64,000 nt of DNA from Phycisphaerales bacterium (GTDB lineage: Bacteria > Planctomycetota > Phycisphaerae > UBA1845 > Fen-1342), in NCBI GenBank assembly GCA_016716475.1, contig JADJWG010000001.1:1426001-1490000 (forward strand), read 5' to 3'. Below are positions 43,541-52,887 of the stretch, one piece after another. How positions within the stretch are numbered: position 1 is the stretch's first letter; each line of letters begins with the position of its first letter. The notes below the pieces were generated by a model. That model worked only from the letters and a program-made list of their open reading frames with translations. It was not told where the DNA came from and ran no database searches. The position numbers and the translations under genes are program-made.

Positions 43541-44551
43541 TCAGGTTGACATCCCGCGCACCAGCAGGCCGGCCAGCGAAAAATAGAGCACGAGGGTGAC
43601 GACATCGGCCGTGGCCAGCACGATCGGCCCGGCCGCGATGCGCGGATCTCCACGCAACATCCGAATCGCCGTCGGCAGCAGGACCCCCAGTACGCAAGCC
43701 GTGGCGACCGACAGCAGAATGGTGCTGCCGATGGTCAGAGCGACCCAGGGCTGTTGATGCCAGACCAGCGCCACCAGGCCAACGAGTGCACCCGTACCCG
43801 TCCCGAGCAGAAGGGCTGTCAGAAACTCGCGTCCGGTGGCGCGCAGGATGAACCGGAAGTCGCATTTCTGTTCATGCAGGGCCTGCAGCGTGAGCGTCAT
43901 CGACTGCATGCTCACACTCTCCGCCAGGGCCAACACCACCGGGATGAACAGCGCCAACACGACCACCAGCGCCGCATCCAGTTGCCCGGTGTAAAGTCCC
44001 GAGAGCAGGGCGCAGATCGTTCCGCCGGCCACATTGCAGAGCAACCAGGGGAAGCGCTGGCGGAAACTTTCCCACGGAGCAATCGTACGCGTCTGGGCCA
44101 ACCGCACACCGATGAGCTGAAAGACGTCATCGGACGACTGTCGCTCGGTGAGGTCGAAGATTTCGTCCGTGAACAGGCCCACATCTACCAGTCCGAGCAT
44201 ATGCCCGCTCGGATCGACCACCGGAAAGGCCAGCAGTCGGTGCATGACGAAAAACTCGCACGCAAGCAGGAGGGTGGCGCTCTGCGGCAGCGAGATCACG
44301 TTCTTGTGCATGAGGGCATCGAGCCGTTGTTCCGGTTCGCCCATCAGCAGCCGACGTGTCGGCAGGACCCCAACGAGTTTGTCGGTGGCATCGACCACGT
44401 AAAAATACACCACCCGCTCGCCCAGACTCTGGGTACGCAAACCTGCCAGCGTCTCGGCTACCGTCTGGTCGGCCCGTAGCGCGACATAATCCTTGCGCAG
44501 GAAGTCGAGCACCGGACGGTCGAGTTTGTCCCTGGTGGTGGCATCCGGCAT
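43541..44551 (-). CDS. MgtE-like magnesium transporter without the N domain
   Basis: A 336-residue protein: two CBS domains (about residues 15-135), then the five-helix MgtE pore (from about residue 160), with the ASVSMQSMTLT-like ALAESVSMQSMTL and the final GPIVLATADVVTLVLYFSLA signature including a conserved Asp. Full-length MgtE of about 450 residues has a further N-terminal superhelical domain, which is missing here. Mg2+ or Co2+ transport with nucleotide-sensing CBS domains is likely. It is third in a minus-strand run after a polyferredoxin gene. Confidence 0.85.
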   Translation of the reverse strand: MPDATTRDKLDRPVLDFLRKDYVALRADQTVAETLAGLRTQSLGERVVYFYVVDATDKLVGVLPTRRLLMGEPEQRLDALMHKNVISLPQSATLLLACEFFVMHRLLAFPVVDPSGHMLGLVDVGLFTDEIFDLTERQSSDDVFQLIGVRLAQTRTIAPWESFRQRFPWLLCNVAGGTICALLSGLYTGQLDAALVVVLALFIPVVLALAESVSMQSMTLTLQALHEQKCDFRFILRATGREFLTALLLGTGTGALVGLVALVWHQQPWVALTIGSTILLSVATACVLGVLLPTAIRMLRGDPRIAAGPIVLATADVVTLVLYFSLAGLLVRGMST

Positions 44552-44695
44552 AGCGAGACCATGGGTGGAAACAGACCTGGGCGCCCCGCCCGCGGCGGAA
44601 CTGGGTGGGCACTATAACAAAAAGGGGGACAGAGAGATGCGGCGCAGCTTACCGTCGCCGTGCGCGGCCTGGCACAGGGCTGGTGGCGGGCCGGC

Positions 44696-45952
44696 CTACG
44701 GATCTGACCACAGGTCCGCCAAGGGGTCGTAGCCCTTGATTCGGAAGGGCGAAGGTCGCCACAAACGCGCACCACGGTCGTAATATGCCTCCGTCAGTGC
44801 GGCTTTGATCAAGCCCTCATCCGCAAGTGCGGGGTCGTACAGGAGCCGGACACGGGCTGGACCCGGACCGGGCCAGGCCTCCATCCGCAGCGCTCCAGGC
44901 ACAGCCAGGTCGTCGTCACGTTCCAGCAGGTACACGAGCAGGGACGCGCGCCCCCGGCAGGTCAGGTCGTACACGGCCAATTCGACCTCCGCCGTCTGTG
45001 GCGGAAGTACGCCGCGGGTGTGTACGAAAGATGGCAGCGGAAACGCGTAGCTGGCTGCAACCGCGACACCGACGCACAGCAGCAGTGCGGCGACCAGCAC
45101 ACCCTGCGACCAGCCGCGCGCGCCGCCGGCGGGCCCCCAACGCAGCGCCCCCGCACCGACCGGCGGACAGGCGCGCACACAGTTCAGGCACGCCAGGCAG
45201 CGGGCATGCGCCACGTGATCGACCGTGTCGACTGGAATCTCCATGGGGCAGACCCGCGCGCAGGCCGTACAGCCGATGCAGCGCTCCGCGTCGCGGTGCA
45301 CTCGCGTGACCCCGAAACGCGCCACCGGGTTCAACACCGCCGCGAGCGGACACAGCCAGCGACAGAACGGCATGACGACGAACGCCGAGCCAAGCACGAT
45401 GGCACCCGCGACGACATATGCCCAGAAGGTGATATCCTCCCCGTGCCGGCTCAACAGGGCATAACAGGGATCGTAGCCGCGGAAGACCAGTTCGCTGGTT
45501 CGCCACGTAAAAACGAGGATCACCGCGAGAACACCGTATTTCAGCAGCGCGAGGATCTTGTCGAGCACCGGCCGTACTCGCCGCGGCCGCAAGCCAAGCC
45601 GCCGCGCAGCGCTCTGAATCCACTCGGACAAAGCCCCCAGCGGGCATACCCAGCCGCAGAACGCCCGCCGTAGCAGCACGGTCATGACCAGAACGCCACC
45701 CAGGATGTACAGGTTGGAAATCCCGAGTGAGCAGATCAGGTTGCCATCGCGTACGTAGGCGTAGAAGGTCTCGATCCCGCCAAACGGGCACCACCGCTCG
45801 GCGTTGCCCCCGACGAAGAATACTCCCACCAGCGTAAGCGCAACAAATCCGGACTGGACGACGCGACGGGTGAGTGTGGCCTGAACACGCTGCACAGGTC
45901 CGCTCCGGGCCTGCTCTGGTAGTTGCGCTGTTGGGAGCACCACGCACCGCAC
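44696..45952 (-). CDS. Polytopic 4Fe-4S membrane protein (NapH/CcoG-like) with a C-terminal ferredoxin-fold domain
   Basis: A 418-residue protein. About six membrane segments carry two membrane-edge Cys motifs (FCGWVCPLGAL and FCRWLCPLAAV, the CxxxCP form of NapH/NosR). A polyferredoxin region with two 4Fe-4S motifs follows (CIGCTACARVCP, CLACLNCVRACP). A last membrane segment leads to a periplasmic domain of about 100 residues resembling a heavy-metal-associated fold but with a single cysteine (DLTCRGRA) where HMA domains have CxxC. The start, GTG at 45952, has no clear ribosome-binding site. Electron transfer across the membrane is likely, perhaps in copper or nitrogen-oxide metabolism. Confidence 0.82.
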   Translation of the reverse strand: MRCVVLPTAQLPEQARSGPVQRVQATLTRRVVQSGFVALTLVGVFFVGGNAERWCPFGGIETFYAYVRDGNLICSLGISNLYILGGVLVMTVLLRRAFCGWVCPLGALSEWIQSAARRLGLRPRRVRPVLDKILALLKYGVLAVILVFTWRTSELVFRGYDPCYALLSRHGEDITFWAYVVAGAIVLGSAFVVMPFCRWLCPLAAVLNPVARFGVTRVHRDAERCIGCTACARVCPMEIPVDTVDHVAHARCLACLNCVRACPPVGAGALRWGPAGGARGWSQGVLVAALLLCVGVAVAASYAFPLPSFVHTRGVLPPQTAEVELAVYDLTCRGRASLLVYLLERDDDLAVPGALRMEAWPGPGPARVRLLYDPALADEGLIKAALTEAYYDRGARLWRPSPFRIKGYDPLADLWSDP

Positions 45953-45994
45953 AACGGAGTTGTCAGGTGGCGTGTGACCGTGGAGAGTGCCGTT

Positions 45995-46915
45995 TCACTT
46001 CGGGGTCGCACCGGGTTCCGGATTCGCCGGCGGACGTTTGGCCTCGGGCGGCGCGGGGTCCGACTTATCCTTGTCGCCGTCGCCGCAACTCGTCCGACTG
46101 GGACAAGCTCCGCAGGAGGTTCCCGTGCTGCATTTCGACTCCGGCACCTTCGACGTCGCCGCAAGCACTTTGGGGTAGTCGCCACTGCTCCGCACGGACG
46201 CAAGGTCGACACTCTGGTTTGCGCGGGACTTCATCGCTTCGAGTTGACTCGGGGGTGTCTGCTCCAAACTGCGTTGCAGCAGCGCCAGTGACTCCGTGCA
46301 ATCCCCAGTCCGCGCACGGACACACGCCAGGTCGAACAGCAGCGCCCCACTCACCTCATCGGCACTCGCCAGTCCCTCGATAGCCGATTGTGCGGCCGCT
46401 GTTTCTCCCAGCCGTGCCAGCGCCAAGCCCAAGAGCGCGCGTGTCTCGGGACTGCTCTGATCGGCGTTCAAGCCGCGCAGCAGGCCGGCCGCTTCCGCCT
46501 CCCGACCAGCGGCCAACTGCGTCCGCGCGCGACGCGCAACCGATGCTGCGGACGGTGCCCGGGTATGCAACTGCTCCGCCAGTGACAGCGCCTCGTCGAG
46601 GACTTGGTGCTCGATATAGTACGTGTGCAGACTTTCGGCGCGCGCGAGCCATGCGGCACCTTCGTAGCGGTCCAGTTCCGCCCGCAGCCGGATGACGCGC
46701 TGGAGTAACGTGGCCTGTTGCCGATAGGTCTCGCTGGTCGGCTCGGCCTTCGTGGCGGCAACGAAGGCGCGCAGGGCTCCGTCGAAGTCGCCCTTGGACA
46801 GCAGGGCAGCGCCTTTTTCGCTGAGCTGCTCGGGGGTATCCGCGGCCTGGGCGCCGGGCGCCAACAGCAGGAAGCCGACCAGCAAGAGGCCGCAGGTCCA
46901 TCGCACTGTTTTCAT
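45995..46915 (-). CDS. Secreted TPR-like protein with cysteine-rich C-terminus
   Basis: A 306-residue protein with a signal peptide (MKTVRWTCGLLLVGFLLLAP..., cleaved about residue 25). Four to five TPR-like helical pairs follow. The C-terminal 50 residues contain CSTGTSCGACPSRTSCG, four cysteines in 15 residues, then a charged Pro/Lys tail. The ATG at 46915 has a GGAG box. It is first in the run polyferredoxin - MgtE, suggesting a periplasmic partner of the iron-sulfur protein, with the cysteine cluster possibly binding metal. Confidence 0.7.
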   Translation of the reverse strand: MKTVRWTCGLLLVGFLLLAPGAQAADTPEQLSEKGAALLSKGDFDGALRAFVAATKAEPTSETYRQQATLLQRVIRLRAELDRYEGAAWLARAESLHTYYIEHQVLDEALSLAEQLHTRAPSAASVARRARTQLAAGREAEAAGLLRGLNADQSSPETRALLGLALARLGETAAAQSAIEGLASADEVSGALLFDLACVRARTGDCTESLALLQRSLEQTPPSQLEAMKSRANQSVDLASVRSSGDYPKVLAATSKVPESKCSTGTSCGACPSRTSCGDGDKDKSDPAPPEAKRPPANPEPGATPK

Positions 46916-47242
46916 GGTCGCATCTCCATCGAAATTCTCATCCTGCATTACCGGCCAGCGCCACCCACGGGCGGGACAGTTGATCGAGTTATGTACCAGT
47001 ATAGCCATTTAGCGGGGGCCATGCCGCGGGGGGAGCGTTGCTGTTACGCAACGTCACAATCCGTGCGGGTATCACGAGATCCATCTATGTAGCCCGGAAC
47101 CAGCCCCCCAAGTCCGGACACCCCCGGTCGCAAGTACTGAATTGCAGCATCATGGCGCCTGTTTCCCGGACGTTGCGAAGCGCCTGAAGCTGATTCCACC
47201 TGTTGTGCAAAGGCCGCCCAGGCACTGGTCGATATTCGTGGC

Positions 47243-47689
47243 GTGGAATCGTCTCCCCACATTTGGGAACCGGTGCCGGGTGCCCCCGCGGCGGGCAGTC
47301 CGCTGACGGGCAGTCACGCGAGCCGCTTCCGCTGGCTCAACCGGTCACGGCGGATCCTGCTCCTGTTGTCCGCGATCTGGGTGATCTCGATCTTCGATCT
47401 CGCATTCACGCTGAACGAGTATGGGACCGAAAAGTTCGTGGAGTTGAATCCCGTCGCGGACCGGGTGTTGGCGGGTCCGGTCCACCACGTCATGCTCTAC
47501 AAATTCGGGCTGCTGGGTGTCGGCACCCTGATCCTGCTCGCGCTGCGCCGACACACCGTGGCGGAACTCGCCTGTTGGTTCCTGTTCACCTTCAAAGTTT
47601 ATGTGGGCGTGCGCTGGTTCGCGTACTACGACTGCCTGCTGTACGACTACGTCAATCCATTCATCCGGGTGGTGGTACAGGACGACTGA
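47243..47689 (+). CDS. Hypothetical membrane protein (DUF5658-like)
   Basis: A 148-residue protein with three hydrophobic segments. The pattern FDLAFTLNEYG ... FVELNPVAD ... MLYKFGLLGVGTLILL resembles DUF5658-type small membrane proteins, recalled without comparison. The GTG start at 47243 is the first in frame and has no convincing ribosome-binding site. No operon partner. Confidence 0.55.
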   Translation: MESSPHIWEPVPGAPAAGSPLTGSHASRFRWLNRSRRILLLLSAIWVISIFDLAFTLNEYGTEKFVELNPVADRVLAGPVHHVMLYKFGLLGVGTLILLALRRHTVAELACWFLFTFKVYVGVRWFAYYDCLLYDYVNPFIRVVVQDD

Positions 47690-47757
47690 TTGCGCAGGGG
47701 CCGGTGCTGACGCCGCTCAGTGGCGGGACGCCGGATCGGCCTGCGTGGGGGGCGGGT

Positions 47758-48591
47758 TCAACATGATTGCCCGTTGCCCGAGCATACCGGTGAGAGCTGA
47801 AACTCGGCCCGGCAGCCCGGCCGGTCACAGCGAATCGACATGGTGGGAATTGCCCCGAACTCTTCGGGCGCCGTATTGAGCATGCCCAGCAACGTGGGCA
47901 ACAGGGCGTGGGCAGCATGCACACAAAGCCCGGCGGGCAACGTGTACGCCACATGCAGCGGTTCCGCCACGCAGCCCGGGGCAGGACAATGCTCCACGTC
48001 GGGAGCCCGGACGGCCGCGATGCGCACGCAGCGGGTGCCGATCGGGTAGGCGGCGGATTCGGGTTGGGTCGGGCCAGCCACCGGCGCGCGGAGTGCGGAA
48101 CCGTCCGAGGTGCCGGTTTGACCATCATGGCCCAAGTTCCGCGGGTCCGTGTCGAGCGTCCCACCCTGCTCCGCATCGAATACAACGATGTCCGCCCGCC
48201 GATCCATCGCCAGGTTGGCGAGTTCATCGGCGCGCGTATTCTGCTCGCGCCGCACATGGCGAATTGTCCAGCGGCCGGCCCGGATCAACCGCAACTGGAC
48301 CTGCTCGAACAGCGGCGCGAGGCCCGGATTCTTCACGCGGTATTCGCCGGTCACCTGCTTCACCAGGAGTTCGCTGTCGGAATGCAGATCCACCGCCTGC
48401 ACCCGGGCGGCGATGACGCGATCGAGGGCGCGGATCAGCGCGTGGTACTCGGCGGCGTTGTTGGTCTGGTGTCCCAGGAAATAACCCGCCTCGAAAAACT
48501 GCGTGCCGTCTTCGCGACGGATGACCACACCGGCCCCGGCGGGGCCCGGATTGCCGCGTGACCCGCCGTCGATGTGTACCTTGAGCGTCAA
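47758..48591 (-). CDS. RNase HI family protein with cysteine-rich C-terminal extension
   Basis: Cleaves RNA in RNA-DNA hybrids. The TTG at 48591 gives a 277-residue protein in which the catalytic residues are Asp8 (HIDGGS), Glu48 (NNAAEY) and Asp72 (SDSELL), plus a later Asp in NTRADELAN. The RNase H domain ends near residue 135. The last 140 residues are an extension with CPAPGC and CDRPGC motifs, possibly zinc-binding. The start is uncertain; an ATG at 48693 gives a longer N-terminus with no homology I recognise. It is downstream of the zinc-ribbon coiled-coil gene, a common pairing. Confidence 0.78.
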   Translation of the reverse strand: MTLKVHIDGGSRGNPGPAGAGVVIRREDGTQFFEAGYFLGHQTNNAAEYHALIRALDRVIAARVQAVDLHSDSELLVKQVTGEYRVKNPGLAPLFEQVQLRLIRAGRWTIRHVRREQNTRADELANLAMDRRADIVVFDAEQGGTLDTDPRNLGHDGQTGTSDGSALRAPVAGPTQPESAAYPIGTRCVRIAAVRAPDVEHCPAPGCVAEPLHVAYTLPAGLCVHAAHALLPTLLGMLNTAPEEFGAIPTMSIRCDRPGCRAEFQLSPVCSGNGQSC

Positions 48592-48770
48592 GTGGATCTC
48601 ACTCGCATAACGGCGCGGGTGCCGCAAAACCGTGGCGGGATTGTAACCAGCGCGCTCCCAGGCACAAACTCCGGCGCAGCCGGCACGCTCCATCGAGCGG
48701 GTGCGGAGCCCTGCCACGACATCGCAAGGGATGAGTCGGCTGGGTTCCTGAAGGCCGTGCGGTGCGGCTT

Positions 48771-49499
48771 TCAGTTGCGCGGCATGTGCAGGATGCGTCC
48801 GCAGGCGTCGCAGCAAACGACATCCCCGCGACTCAGGAGGGCATTGACGCGTTCGGCCGCCAGACTCATGAAGCAGCCGCCACAACTGTACTCCTGGCGC
48901 CGCGGGTGCGCCTGCTCGACCTTGGCCATGGCCTCGCCGTCGTAACGCTCCGACAACCGTTCGAACAACTGGAGTGTTTGTGGATCGAGGTGCTCGGTCG
49001 CTTCTGCACGACGCTGTTCGAGGGCATCCAACCGGCTGCGGAACGAGCCGGCGGCCTGTTCATACTGGATCTGCAGGTTGTCGAGACGCGCCTTTTCCTG
49101 CTTGAGCCCCTCCTGGTGTTCGGCGTGCGCCTTCTTCTTGGCCTCGACTTCTTCCATCAGCTCGTAGCCGCGCGTTTCAAGACGGGTCTTGTCGGCTTTC
49201 TCGGTATTGAGCTGCGAAAGTATTGCGGCGTATTCCTTGTTCGTCCGGACGCTGTTGAGATTGTCGCGGAGCTTTGCCAGGTCGGCTTCGCGGGCCTTCA
49301 GACTCACATTCACCTGGTCCCATTGCACCTGCGCGTGCATCAGGTCTTCGCGCTCACTGGCGAGGGCGACTTCCGCCTCCTTGACCTTGTCGCGCTGTCG
49401 GCTGACGGCACGCTCCCGTCCGGCGAGTTGGCGCCGGATGTCCACGATCTGCAGCTCGATGTCCTGAAGGGCGAGCAAGGATTCGAGCACAGCGCCCAT
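48771..49499 (-). CDS. Coiled-coil protein with C4 zinc ribbon (CT398/PF02591 type)
   Basis: A 242-residue protein. A long coiled coil (about residues 5-180, charged heptads) forms a helical hairpin; the C-terminus ends with a zinc ribbon SCGGC ... CCDACGRIL. This matches the zf-RING_7 / CT398 family found next to RNase H or lipid-asymmetry genes in many bacteria. Its function is not settled; proposed roles include RNA or secretion-system contacts. The RNase HI gene is next on the same strand, about 180 bases on. Confidence 0.85.
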   Translation of the reverse strand: MGAVLESLLALQDIELQIVDIRRQLAGRERAVSRQRDKVKEAEVALASEREDLMHAQVQWDQVNVSLKAREADLAKLRDNLNSVRTNKEYAAILSQLNTEKADKTRLETRGYELMEEVEAKKKAHAEHQEGLKQEKARLDNLQIQYEQAAGSFRSRLDALEQRRAEATEHLDPQTLQLFERLSERYDGEAMAKVEQAHPRRQEYSCGGCFMSLAAERVNALLSRGDVVCCDACGRILHMPRN

Positions 49500-49695
49500 T
49501 CAGATCCTCCGGCGGGTCGGCTTCAAGTCGGTTCTTTCCAGTCCCGCATTATTGCGGCAGGCGCGCCGCAGGGCAAGCGTATCGCCGGTACGGACATTCG
49601 GACAGCCGGCCACCGCCTGCTCCCGCGCCACCGCCGCTACAATCTTCCCTCCGCACACTGCCAGGTACAATACCGGTGCTTCGTGAGGAACAACC

Positions 49696-51063
49696 ATGCC
49701 TGCCAGCCGAATTCAACCGCTCCTGTTCATGGCTGCCATCGTCAGCGTGGCCGTCACCAGCCAGGCCGCCCGGGCGGATAACCCCGACCGGGATCGGCGG
49801 CGTTCACCCGTCGTGATCGTTTTCGAGAAGTGTCGCGACGCCGTCGTCAACATCAGCACGACCCGCGTGATCAGCTACCGTTCGCTGCGCGGGTCGGCCT
49901 TCGACAGCCCCTTCTACTTCGGCCTGCCACCGATCAATAACCGCCGCGTGCAGAGCGTCGGTTCGGGCGTGGTCGTGCATGAATCCGGCCTGATTGTGAC
50001 CAACGCGCACGTGGTTGCCCAGGCCAGCGATGTCCGCATCACCTTCGCCGACGGCACGGAGCGCCCTGCTCGCCCCATCGCCGTCGACACGGAACATGAT
50101 CTCGCCATTCTCAAGGTGGAGGCCCCCGGCCCGCTGGCGGTGCAACCCCTGGGTCGTAGCGATGACATCATGATCGGGGAGACCGTCATCGCCATCGGCA
50201 ACCCCCTCGGCCTGCAACACACCGTCACGCAGGGCATCGTGAGCGCCCTCGATCGCACCCTCGAAATTTCGGAAGACGTCGTCCACCGTGGCCTGATCCA
50301 GACTGACGCCCCGATCAATCCCGGCAACTCGGGTGGTCCACTGCTCAACGTCAACGGCGAATTGATCGGCATCAACACCGCGATCCGTGGGGACGCGCAG
50401 AACATAGGTTTCGCCATCCCCGTGGACCGCCTGGGCGAATTGCTGCCGAACATGCTTGACATCGAACGCCGCCAGCGCGTCCGCCTGGGCCTCACGGTCG
50501 ACGGTACCGCTGCGGTCGTGACCGCGGTGCGCTCGGAGAGTCCCGCCGCCGCAGCCGGGTTGCGCCCTGGTGATTGCCTGGTGGGTTTCAATGGACATCC
50601 CCTGCGAAACGGCATGGACTACTATGTGGCACTGCTCGACCAGCAGCCGGAGGCGGAGTTGCGGCTCGACGTCCGTCGTGGCGATGTGACCCGCGCCGTG
50701 ACGGTCAAGCTGGAGGCCATTCCGCTACCGGACGGTGAACGGCTCGCGCGCGAGCTCTTTGGAGTGCTACTGGTAGAAGTGACACCGGACGTGCGGCGCC
50801 GGTTCGATTTACCCGCGTACGCGGGCCTGATCGTCGCGGAAGTGGAGCGCGGCAGCCCTGCCCAGTCCGCCCGGTTGCGGTCGTCGGATCTCATTCTGCG
50901 GGTGGAGCGGGTGCCCGTGACGAGTCTACAGGAACTCGGGCTCGTTCTAGAACAGGTCAAGCCCGGGGAGCGTCTGCGGATCGAAGGGCTGCGGATCGAT
51001 GCCAACCCACCGTTCTTCTGGACCCTGATGATGCCGACGCGCTCCACGGTGCCACGATCGTAA
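49696..51063 (+). CDS. HtrA/DegP-type periplasmic serine protease
   Basis: A 455-residue exported protease/chaperone with a signal peptide (about residues 1-27). The catalytic triad is His105 (TNAHVV), Asp135 (EHDLAI) and Ser212 (GNSGGP). Two PDZ domains follow (about residues 260-350 and 365-445). It degrades misfolded envelope proteins. A GAGGA box precedes the ATG at 49696. It opens a run on the plus strand with DUF3467, FtsX-type permease and lipoate ligase genes, with a 150-base gap after it. Confidence 0.92.
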   Translation: MPASRIQPLLFMAAIVSVAVTSQAARADNPDRDRRRSPVVIVFEKCRDAVVNISTTRVISYRSLRGSAFDSPFYFGLPPINNRRVQSVGSGVVVHESGLIVTNAHVVAQASDVRITFADGTERPARPIAVDTEHDLAILKVEAPGPLAVQPLGRSDDIMIGETVIAIGNPLGLQHTVTQGIVSALDRTLEISEDVVHRGLIQTDAPINPGNSGGPLLNVNGELIGINTAIRGDAQNIGFAIPVDRLGELLPNMLDIERRQRVRLGLTVDGTAAVVTAVRSESPAAAAGLRPGDCLVGFNGHPLRNGMDYYVALLDQQPEAELRLDVRRGDVTRAVTVKLEAIPLPDGERLARELFGVLLVEVTPDVRRRFDLPAYAGLIVAEVERGSPAQSARLRSSDLILRVERVPVTSLQELGLVLEQVKPGERLRIEGLRIDANPPFFWTLMMPTRSTVPRS

Positions 51064-51216
51064 ACCTCCGTGCGCTGCGCCACGGGCTCGCCGCCTCCGC
51101 GGTGCGGTGCTAAACTGGATGCGGACCCGCACGTGCTTGACCAGGCGGTTACCTACGGACCCGCGGTCGGCGCAGACGGGTGCGCCGGGGGCTTTGATAC
51201 GCGAGGAGTCGCGCTC

Positions 51217-51549
51217 ATGATCTTCGGTGAAGAGGACTCACAGGCCCGCGGGCCGCAATCGAACCCTCAGCAGCAGATCCGCCTGGATATGAACCAGATG
51301 GACACCCTCTACGCGAATTTCTTCGCGCTGGCGGGTTCGGCAGAGGAGCTGGTGATTTACCTGGGCGCCAACTCGCCGCTGCCCAACGTCACCCAGCCGG
51401 TTATCAAGGTCTCGCACCGCCTGATGCTGCTGCCGGCCAATGCCAAGCGGCTGCTGCTCGCCCTGCAACAAGCCGTCAAGGCCCACGAAGACCGATTCGG
51501 CCCCATCGAGCTGCCGCCGCCGCAGCGTCCACCGGGTTCCAACTCGTAG
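51217..51549 (+). CDS. DUF3467 family protein
   Basis: A 110-residue protein with the DUF3467 pattern (Q-IRLDMNQMDTLYANFFALAGSAEELVIYLG ... VIKVSHRLMLLPANAKRLLLALQQAV). The ATG at 51217 has a GAGGAG box. The function is unknown. Its stop is 24 bases before the permease start, so they are probably co-transcribed. Confidence 0.8.
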   Translation: MIFGEEDSQARGPQSNPQQQIRLDMNQMDTLYANFFALAGSAEELVIYLGANSPLPNVTQPVIKVSHRLMLLPANAKRLLLALQQAVKAHEDRFGPIELPPPQRPPGSNS

Positions 51550-51573
51550 TCCCCGAGCGGAGTCGTCGATCTC

Positions 51574-52887
51574 GTGTGGAAGCTGTTGAAGACGTTGTTT
51601 TCCCCCGAGTTGATCGCGCTGGGGGTGCGCGACTTGCGGGCTCACAAGCTGCGTTCCCTGCTGACGGCCCTGGGGGTGATCTTCGGAGTGGCGGCCGTGA
51701 TCTGCATGCTGAGCATCGGGGAGGGCGCTTCCGCCGATCAACTCCAACAGATTCGCATGCTCGGCAGCCAGAACATCATTCTGCGCAGCGTGGAGCCGCC
51801 GCGGTCAGATTCCGTCACCGAGGCGCAGGACGCGATTCAGAAGTTCGGGCTGACCCGAACGGACGTCACGCGACTGCGGGCCCTGGCCCATGTGGAAGAC
51901 ATCGTGCTGATGCGCGATGTCGCGGACGAAGTCGTGGCCGGCGCACGCCAGTACGCAAGTGCCGTACTCGGAACCACGGAGAACTTCTTCCGGATCGTCA
52001 ATATCGAGGTTGCCCGCGGGCGTCCACTGACTTCGCTGGACAGCGAACAGCGCGACAAGGTGTGCGTCATCGGCCGGGACGTGGCCGACAATCTTTTCCC
52101 GAATGCGGATCCCCTGGGACAAACCGTAGCCGTACAGAGCCGGACCACCGGTTCCGTGCCGTACACGGTCGTGGGCGTGTTGGCGGGCGTGCGGACGGCG
52201 GGCAATCCCGCCAAGGGGCTGGCGGCGCGGAACATCAATCGGGACGTCTACATTCCGCTCGGCACGGCTGACCTGCGCTACGGCGACTGGCGGGTAACGT
52301 TTCGCGGCTTCTCGCGCGAGATCAAGGATGTGCAATTCAGCGATGTGTACCTGCACATCGAGCCGGAGGAGCAGGTCCTGCCGGTGTCGCGGCTGGTCGA
52401 TCGCACACTTCAGATCGGCCGCAATGCGCAGGATTTCGCCATGACTGTGCCGCTCGAACTTCTGCAGCAGGCGGAGCAGGCGAAGCGCAATCGGCAGATC
52501 GTGCTCGGCAGCATCGCGGGCATTTCGCTGCTAGTGGGTGGCATCGGCATCATGAACATCATGCTCGCCTCGGTGACGGAGCGCACCCGCGAAATCGGCA
52601 TCCGTCGCGCGTTGGGGGCGAAGCGTCACCACATCACCGCGCAGTTTCTCGTGCAGACGATGATCCTGAGTGTGCTCGGCGGCGTGCTCGGCATCATCCT
52701 GGGCATCGCGCTCGCGTTCCTGGTGACGCAGATCGCCGAGTGGGAAACGATCATTCCATTGTGGGGAGTGCTGCTCAGCTTCGGCGTGTCCGCCTTCATC
52801 GGGATCGTCTTCGGTCTTTATCCGGCCCGGGCGGCAGCCCGGCTCGATCCGATCGAGGCACTCAACTCCGCCGCCCGTGTCGCGTGA
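51574..52887 (+). CDS. MacB/FtsX-type ABC transporter permease
   Basis: A 437-residue permease with the MacB architecture: one N-terminal membrane helix after SPELIALGVRDLRAHKLRSLLTALGVIFGVAAVI, a large periplasmic MacB_PCD domain (about residues 60-300), and three C-terminal helices with the FtsX motif ERTREIGIRRALGAKRHHI. The GTG start at 51574 fits this length. The cognate ATPase is not adjacent. Macrolide, peptide or lipoprotein export are all possible. The lipoate ligase gene overlaps its stop by four bases. Confidence 0.88.
   Translation: MWKLLKTLFSPELIALGVRDLRAHKLRSLLTALGVIFGVAAVICMLSIGEGASADQLQQIRMLGSQNIILRSVEPPRSDSVTEAQDAIQKFGLTRTDVTRLRALAHVEDIVLMRDVADEVVAGARQYASAVLGTTENFFRIVNIEVARGRPLTSLDSEQRDKVCVIGRDVADNLFPNADPLGQTVAVQSRTTGSVPYTVVGVLAGVRTAGNPAKGLAARNINRDVYIPLGTADLRYGDWRVTFRGFSREIKDVQFSDVYLHIEPEEQVLPVSRLVDRTLQIGRNAQDFAMTVPLELLQQAEQAKRNRQIVLGSIAGISLLVGGIGIMNIMLASVTERTREIGIRRALGAKRHHITAQFLVQTMILSVLGGVLGIILGIALAFLVTQIAEWETIIPLWGVLLSFGVSAFIGIVFGLYPARAAARLDPIEALNSAARVA

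Noticed and set aside
41871..43865. 664-codon minus-strand open frame opposite the kinase gene
   Set aside because: Runs through the DUF4159 signal region, the kinase and part of mgtE, with no recognisable domain.
48592..48770. Possible structured RNA between the zinc-ribbon gene and the RNase HI gene
   Set aside because: Considered because RNase P RNA or similar can lie near such genes; the 179-base gap is too short and lacks the conserved core sequences.
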